From Clostridia bacterium (GTDB lineage Bacteria; Bacillota; Clostridia; Oscillospirales; CAG-272), in assembly GCA_017621755.1 (NCBI GenBank), contig JAGASL010000017.1, positions 1 through 37,470 on the forward strand: 37,470 nt of DNA. The letters run 5' to 3'. Positions 33,125 to 37,470 of the stretch are shown here, piece after piece; the first letter of the stretch is position 1, and the number at the start of each line of letters is the position of its first letter. A model generated the notes under the pieces. It searched no databases and was not told the DNA's origin. It saw nothing but the letters and a program-made list of their open reading frames with translations. The translations under genes and the position numbers were made by a program.

Positions 33125-34015
33125 ATGAAACAACCGAAAAGACCCCTTCCCTTTACCGGTGTGGCAACGGCGCTGGCCACCCCCTTTGACGAGAAGGGGA
33201 TCGATTACATCGCGCTTGGCAGCATGATCGATCATCAGATCGACCAAGGGATAGACGCTCTGGTGCTTTGCGGCACCACCGGCGAGGCCGCCACCATGGA
33301 CGAGCGCGAATTTGAGGAAACGGTAGCCTACGGCGTTGCCCGCATTGACCACCGCGTGCCCTGCATTGTTGGCTGTGGCTCGCCGGATACAGTGCGCGCC
33401 TCTCGCCGCGCCGCCATAGCGGCCAGGCAGGGGGCAGATGCCATATTACTGGTGACCCCCTACTATAACAAGGGCACCCGCGCCGGCATCCTGCAGCATT
33501 TTATCAAGGTAGCGGAGGTTGGTCGCCTGCCAACGATTATCTACCACATTCCAGGAAGAACGGGGGTCAGACTGCCGATAGAGGATCTCTCGCACATTGC
33601 CGCCCACCCGCTGATGTGCGGCATCAAGGAGGCTTCAGGCGATATGGAATATTTTGCCGCGCTTGCTGAGCGGCTCGGCGACACCTTAGGCCTCTATACT
33701 GGCAACGATGCCCTTCTTCTACCTTCTCTTTCGCTGGGTGGGCAGGGGGTCATCTCTGTCATCTCTAACCTTCTGCCGGCCGCAACCTGCGCGATCTGCC
33801 GTGATTTTTATGCAGGAAACATTGAAAAAGCCGCCGAGGAGCAGCTGCGCCTGATACCGCTGATACGCCTGCTGTTCACCGAAACGAACCCAGCGCCGCT
33901 GAAATGCGCGCTGGCGCTGCAGGGGCAATGCGAAAACCGCCTGCGTCTACCGATGGCCCCGGTAGAACCCCTATTGCAAAAAGCCCTGGCCGAGGAGCTT
34001 GACCGGCTTACCTAA
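33125..34015 (+). CDS. dapA: 4-Hydroxy-tetrahydrodipicolinate synthase
   Basis: The 296-residue TIM-barrel lyase condenses pyruvate with aspartate semialdehyde, the first step towards diaminopimelate and lysine. Key parts are CGTTGEAATM (T51-T52) and VTPYYNKGTRAG near 110. IIYHIPGRTG carries the catalytic Tyr140, and GIKEASGDM carries the Schiff-base Lys168. The common Asn-Val-Pro-Gly-Arg-Thr is here His-Ile-Pro-Gly-Arg-Thr, a mild deviation. Other members of the superfamily (sialate or dihydroxy-acid lyases) are less likely, given the Thr-Thr pair and overall pattern. The start follows GAGGTAAATC. No other lysine genes are nearby, and its promoter is unclear. Confidence 0.92.
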   Translation: MKQPKRPLPFTGVATALATPFDEKGIDYIALGSMIDHQIDQGIDALVLCGTTGEAATMDEREFEETVAYGVARIDHRVPCIVGCGSPDTVRASRRAAIAARQGADAILLVTPYYNKGTRAGILQHFIKVAEVGRLPTIIYHIPGRTGVRLPIEDLSHIAAHPLMCGIKEASGDMEYFAALAERLGDTLGLYTGNDALLLPSLSLGGQGVISVISNLLPAATCAICRDFYAGNIEKAAEEQLRLIPLIRLLFTETNPAPLKCALALQGQCENRLRLPMAPVEPLLQKALAEELDRLT

Positions 34016-34027
34016 CCTAAAAAGAAA

Positions 34028-34056
34028 ATGGCCGCCTGCGCAAAGCAGGCGGCCAT
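34028..34056. terminator. Bidirectional terminator between dapA and cysS
   Basis: A 12-bp stem (34028-34039 with 34045-34056) has a 5-base loop. T-rich sequence follows on both strands, stronger on the minus strand (TTTTCTTTTT). Confidence 0.88.
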
Positions 34057-34066
34057 TCTTCATGTA

Positions 34067-35476
34067 TTATTGATTGATCTTATACTTGGTGCCCTGCGGC
34101 GTATCCTCCAGCACCACGCCACGCTCAAGCAAGGCGGCACGAATGCGGTCTGCCTCGCCGTAATTCTTAGCCTTCTTGGCGGCCATACGGGCGGCAATCG
34201 CTTCCTCGATCTCGGCGATGAAGGCCTCGTCTGCCCCACTCTCACGCACGAAGCCAAAGAGGGTAGTCAACTCGTCAAGCACCTCTTTACCGGCAGCAAT
34301 AGCGGCGGTAGAGGCCGGGCTTTCAGCATTCAGCGCGCCGTTAAGGTCACGCACCAGGTCAAAGATAGCGGCAATACCGCCACCGGTATTGAAATCGTCA
34401 TCCATTGCCTCGATCAGGCTCTCTCTTGCTGCGCGGAACTTAGCAACCAGCGCCTCCTCGCCCGGGCGAAGCGCCTCGGCTGCGGAATTTTTCAAGAAGA
34501 AATCAACCGCATCGGCACAGTTAAAGATACGCTCAAGCGCGGCCTTCGACTGCTCAATGATCTCACGCGAGAAGTTGATAGGGCTGCGGTAGTGTGAGGA
34601 AAGGATGAAAAAGCGAATGGGCAGATACCCATACTGCTCGGCGATCTCGCGCACGGTAAAGAAATTGCCAAGCGACTTAGACATCTTGCGATTGTCGATA
34701 TTGATGTAACCATTGTGCAGCCAGTAGCGCGCAAAGGAATGACCCGTGCAGCATTCAGACTGCGCGATCTCGTTTTCATGATGGGGGAAGATCAGATCCT
34801 GGCCACCGCAATGCAGATCGATACTATCGCCCAAGAAGCGGCGCACCATGGCCGAGCATTCGATATGCCAGCCAGGTCTGCCCATGCCCCAGGGGGACTG
34901 CCATGCGGGCTCGCCGGGCTTTGCTGCCTTCCAAAGGGCAAAATCCAGCGGATCCTCCTTCTGCTCGGAAACGTCGATACGGGCGCCAGATTCCAGATCC
35001 TCGATCGGCATGCCGGAAAGCTTGCCGTAATTCTTAAACGAGCGGGTGCGGAAGTACACGTCACCGTTCGAGGGGTAGGCATGGCCCTTTTCCACTAGGG
35101 TCTTGACAATATCTAAGATCATATCGATATTGTCGGTAGCTAAGGGGTGCACCGAGGCCGGGCGAACGCCAAGGCCCTTGGCATCAACAAAATACTCATC
35201 GATATAGCGCTTAGCAATATCGCTGTAGCCAACGCCCTCTTCGTTTGCGCGGCGAATGACCTTGTCATCAATATCGGTAAAGTTCTGTACGAAGGTCACC
35301 TCATAGCCGCGATATTCAAAATAGCGGCGCAGCATATCGAACACAACGAAGCAGCGTGCGTTACCGACGTGAAAATAGTTATAAACGGTAGGCCCACAGG
35401 CATACATCTTCACCTTGCCGGGCTCGTTGGTGATAAACTCCTCTTTTTTACCAGCCATGGTATTATAAAGCTGCAT
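34067..35476 (-). CDS. cysS: Cysteinyl-tRNA synthetase
   Basis: This 469-residue class I synthetase charges tRNA-Cys. Motifs are ACGPTVYNYFHVGNARCFV (first zinc Cys, HIGH-class HVGN) near 27-45, and the zinc-binding and substrate region GMGRPGWHIECSAM near 197-210. The GGQDLIFPHHENEIAQSE block lies near 224-241 and KMSKSLGNFFTV near 263. A C-terminal anticodon-binding region follows. Length is normal for bacterial CysRS. The start at 35476 follows AAGAGG. Unlike tyrS, its 5' leader of about 50 bases is too short for a T-box. Confidence 0.97.
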   Translation of the reverse strand: MQLYNTMAGKKEEFITNEPGKVKMYACGPTVYNYFHVGNARCFVVFDMLRRYFEYRGYEVTFVQNFTDIDDKVIRRANEEGVGYSDIAKRYIDEYFVDAKGLGVRPASVHPLATDNIDMILDIVKTLVEKGHAYPSNGDVYFRTRSFKNYGKLSGMPIEDLESGARIDVSEQKEDPLDFALWKAAKPGEPAWQSPWGMGRPGWHIECSAMVRRFLGDSIDLHCGGQDLIFPHHENEIAQSECCTGHSFARYWLHNGYINIDNRKMSKSLGNFFTVREIAEQYGYLPIRFFILSSHYRSPINFSREIIEQSKAALERIFNCADAVDFFLKNSAAEALRPGEEALVAKFRAARESLIEAMDDDFNTGGGIAAIFDLVRDLNGALNAESPASTAAIAAGKEVLDELTTLFGFVRESGADEAFIAEIEEAIAARMAAKKAKNYGEADRIRAALLERGVVLEDTPQGTKYKINQ

Positions 35477-35530
35477 AGAATACCTCTTTTATGTGTTCCC
35501 CACGCTTGGCGGGGGATATTTTTACACTAT

Positions 35531-35559
35531 ATTATACAATGTTTCTCTCTATCTGTCAA
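35531..35559 (-). promoter_or_regulatory. Predicted sigma-A promoter of cysS
   Basis: Perfect TTGACA (35554-35559) and TATAAT (35531-35536) on the minus strand with 17-base spacing. It lies between the TauE/SafE pair and cysS. Confidence 0.92.
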
Positions 35560-35581
35560 GTTCTGCCGGCGAAAAAGCAGG

Positions 35582-35932
35582 TTATTTTCGAAAAAGCGCT
35601 ATGCCACCCATCAAAAGCAGCAGTCCCCCCAGTGCCATGCGCAGCACACCTGCCTCTACCACCCGTGCCAGCAGGCTGCCGCAAAGCGCGCCGGCGGCGC
35701 CGAACACGAGAATGAAAAGCAGAATGGGCAGCGACAATTGCCGCCGGTGCAGGTGCACCACCAGGGCCGCCCCCAGGGCAAAGACAAAGGTAGCCAGGTT
35801 TAAGCCTTGGGCAGCCAGCTGGCTCATGCCGTCTGCTGCCGTGAGATAAACGATCAATATACCCCCGCTGCCGACCCCAAGGCCGGCAAGCATGCCGATG
35901 AGTAGCGAAACCAGCAAATCCAGCATCAGCAT
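35582..35932 (-). CDS. TauE/SafE (TSUP) half-transporter, second subunit
   Basis: The 116-residue protein has about four helices and one half-repeat of the TauE/SafE family: GMLAGLGVGSGGILIVYLT near the start, QGLNLATFVFALGAALVVH in the middle, GALCGSLLARVVEAGVLRMALGGLLLLMGG at the end. Full-length TSUP proteins have two such halves in one chain of about 250 residues. Here the second half is a separate gene whose ATG overlaps the stop of the first (TGATG at 35934-35930). The open frame continues upstream, but that part lies inside the partner gene. The likely substrate is an anion such as sulfite or a sulfonate. Confidence 0.88.
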   Translation of the reverse strand: MLMLDLLVSLLIGMLAGLGVGSGGILIVYLTAADGMSQLAAQGLNLATFVFALGAALVVHLHRRQLSLPILLFILVFGAAGALCGSLLARVVEAGVLRMALGGLLLLMGGIALFRK

Positions 35933-36321
35933 CACACGACCCCCATCAGCTTCAGGCCAGAGTAGATGAGGATCAGCGCGAACAGACGCTTCACCCACAG
36001 AAGCTTCAGCTTATCCAAGAGAAAGGCGCCAAGCACACCGCCAACGGCCGCCGGTAGCGCAAAGCGCGGTAGCAGCGCGGCATCTACGCTGCCGCCTCGA
36101 CCGTAGGTGGCCACCGAAACAAGGGAAAACACCAGTATGCCGAACGAGCTGAGCACAAAGATCTCCTTACCGCGCTCTCTGCCCAGCAGCGCGCCAAGTG
36201 TAAAGATCAAAACAACGCCGCCACCCGTGCCAAGCAGGCCGTTCAACCCACCTGCCAAAAAGGAGGCGAGCGCCAGGATGCCTACCGCCCACGGTGCAGG
36301 AAGGCTTTTATTTTTCATCAT
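35932..36321 (-). CDS. TauE/SafE (TSUP) half-transporter, first subunit
   Basis: The 129-residue protein has about four helices and the first TauE/SafE half-repeat: LASFLAGGLNGLLGTGGGVVLIFTLG near 18-44, FVLSSFGILVFSLVSVATY near 56-74, ALPAAVGGVLGAFLLDKLK near 88-106, then LFALILIYSGLKLMG. The start at 36321 is behind GAGGG, with a second ATG immediately after. It is coupled to the second half-gene by a one-base overlap. Together they should form a heterodimeric membrane transporter. Confidence 0.9.
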   Translation of the reverse strand: MMKNKSLPAPWAVGILALASFLAGGLNGLLGTGGGVVLIFTLGALLGRERGKEIFVLSSFGILVFSLVSVATYGRGGSVDAALLPRFALPAAVGGVLGAFLLDKLKLLWVKRLFALILIYSGLKLMGVV

Positions 36322-36404
36322 ACGAACCCTCTTTTTGCATAAAAGCCGCGCAAGAAGCCAAGGATGAAAGAAGCTAATTTATTTTGTTATTTTCAGCAAA
36401 GGGC

Positions 36405-36433
36405 TTGCTTTTTTTTCGCAGCTTTGGTATTAT
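36405..36433 (+). promoter_or_regulatory. Possible promoter of ftsK
   Basis: TTGCTT (36405-36410), 17 bases, TATTAT (36428-36433). A TATAAT shifted by three bases gives a 20-base spacer, so the exact -10 is uncertain. A small hairpin (36465-36482) lies in the leader. Confidence 0.55.
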
Positions 36434-36521
36434 AATTATATATAACCCTATTTATTTGTAATATACCGGGTATTGACCCGGTGCCGATAGATCGATTTTT
36501 TGAACAACGAGGGGGAACGAT

Positions 36522-37470
36522 ATGCTTTCAAGAGAGGAAAAGCGGCAGCGCAACGCTGCCAAGAACGAGCGCCGCATTGCTGAGGAGCAGCGCGCCGCTG
36601 AGGAAGCACGCCAGAAGGAAATGGAGGCGCGCGCCCGGCAAAAGGACATACGCCGCCGCGAAAAGCTGGAGGATGCCGAGGCAAGGCAGGAGGCAGCCGA
36701 GCAGCGCTTAGAGCACAAGGCGCGCCGCCGCGCCCTGCGCGAGGCCGAGCAAAAGGAGCGCGATGAGGACAAGCGTGCCCGTACCGCCTACCGCGAAGCG
36801 CACCCCGGCTTTTACAACCCGAATCTTAGGCTGCACAGCATCATCGTGGTTGCCCTGGTGCTGCTTTCTGTCTACACGGTTCTGAGCTTTCTGCTGAAGG
36901 AGCAGGCCGGCAGCATTGGCGGCGCGATCGCCGACGCCCTGCTTGGGTGCTTTTCCTATACCGCTTACCTGATCCCTGTTTTTATGCTGGTTCACGCCGC
37001 CCTTTGGCGGCAGGACGTGCGCAACCGCGCGCTGGTGCCGAAGGCGATCTGCTTTATCCCCATGCTGCTGCTCTCCTCTGCCCTGGCGGCCGTGCTGGCG
37101 CCCGGCTTTGACGGGGCCGCATATGATGCGGGTGCTGCCTATCTTGCCGGCAATCAGCTGACCGGTGGCGGTGCAGTGGGTGGCGCCATCGGCTACGTGC
37201 TGCATAATGCCTTTGGCTTGGTTGGCCTTTGGCTGTTTTCTATCATCACCTACCTGCTGTTTGGCGCTCTTTATTTCCGCGATCTGATCCGCCTGCTGTA
37301 TGCCAAGGCACACATGGCGATCAAGGCGGCCCTGGTAGAGCGTGCCAAGCGGCGTGAGGCCGAGCGTGCCGCCCGTGCCGAGCAGCGCGCCACAGAAAAG
37401 GCAGCACGCGAGGAGCAGCGCCTTGCCCGCCGCGAGGAACAGCGTGAGGAAGCCGCCCTGCGGCGCGAGG
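36522..37470 (+). CDS. ftsK: DNA translocase FtsK/SpoIIIE, N-terminal part only
   Basis: The frame is open from the ATG at 36522 to the window end (316 residues). It starts with an unusually long charged segment of about 100 residues (Lys, Arg, Glu, Ala; coiled-coil-like). Four helices follow, at about 105-125, 135-165, 180-200 and 230-260, with GAIADALLGCFSYTAYLIP and GGAVGGAIGYVLHNAFGLVG as in the FtsK 4TM domain. A second Arg/Glu/Ala-rich stretch follows. The motor and gamma domains would lie beyond the window, so the name rests on the membrane domain only. FtsK pumps chromosome ends through the closing septum. The start follows AGGGGGAACG. Confidence 0.8.
   Translation, partial: MLSREEKRQRNAAKNERRIAEEQRAAEEARQKEMEARARQKDIRRREKLEDAEARQEAAEQRLEHKARRRALREAEQKERDEDKRARTAYREAHPGFYNPNLRLHSIIVVALVLLSVYTVLSFLLKEQAGSIGGAIADALLGCFSYTAYLIPVFMLVHAALWRQDVRNRALVPKAICFIPMLLLSSALAAVLAPGFDGAAYDAGAAYLAGNQLTGGGAVGGAIGYVLHNAFGLVGLWLFSIITYLLFGALYFRDLIRLLYAKAHMAIKAALVERAKRREAERAARAEQRATEKAAREEQRLARREEQREEAALRRE

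Noticed and set aside
35477..35530. T-box leader for cysS
   Set aside because: The leader is about 50 bases and lacks the GGTGGTACC-type core; only a weak small hairpin is present.
36461..36510. Hairpin in the ftsK leader as a terminator or riboswitch
   Set aside because: The main stem is only 6 bp, and the T run follows a second 4-bp stem; too weak to call.

Overview
The window reads as chromosomal DNA of a low-to-mid GC Gram-positive bacterium, most probably an uncultured gut-type Clostridia (Bacillota); this is an inference. The signs are near-consensus sigma-A promoters (TTGACA, 17 bases, TATAAT) before almost every transcription unit, strong purine-rich ribosome binding sites, a tyrosine T-box leader before tyrS, a DUF177-rpmF pair, a clostridial-style ftsK start, a DUF4956/DUF4353 cluster, and intergenic palindromic elements of a kind I associate with gut Clostridia. 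No rRNA, tRNA, phage, CRISPR array or transposase gene was seen.

Layout. 1-2.7 kb: an acidic-repeat membrane protein (cut by the window edge) and T-box-controlled tyrS, both on the minus strand. 3.1-4.3 kb: two small membrane proteins. 4.3-10.7 kb: a plant-glycan region, with a GH2 enzyme (plus) converging on a four-gene minus operon (beta-helix pectate-lyase-like protein, PfkB-type sugar kinase, alpha/beta hydrolase, GH51 arabinofuranosidase). 10.8-13.3 kb: fumC followed by an AT-rich membrane-protein gene that sits between the real fumC 3' end and a second, diverged copy of that end. 13.3-15.7 kb: operon DUF1294, mscS, an unknown gene and trmO. 15.8-19 kb: a CapD/EpsC-like nucleotide-sugar dehydratase and a coupled pair of unknown membrane proteins. 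19.1-19.9 kb: DUF177 and rpmF. 20-22.8 kb: DUF4353 carbohydrate-binding-like protein, DUF4956 and a 73-residue membrane protein.

22.9-24.6 kb is the most unusual stretch. A 45-residue membrane peptide gene has its 3' end duplicated on either side of three nested palindromic elements. This is followed by an unannotated-looking two-gene unit: a 59-residue ribbon-helix-helix protein overlapping closely with a small SLOG-family nucleotide-binding protein, preceded by three tandem 10-bp repeats at the promoter.

24.6-37.5 kb is mostly housekeeping: trmB, a Gfo/Idh/MocA oxidoreductase, an HtrA protease with a two-component system, ruvX, rlmA, queA, dapA, cysS, a TauE/SafE transporter split into two overlapping half-genes, and the 5' part of ftsK. 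Translation and RNA-modification genes are frequent (tyrS, cysS, rpmF, trmO, trmB, rlmA, queA, ruvX).

All family calls come from reading motifs by eye; no database search was run. Promoters, terminators and operators are sequence predictions only.
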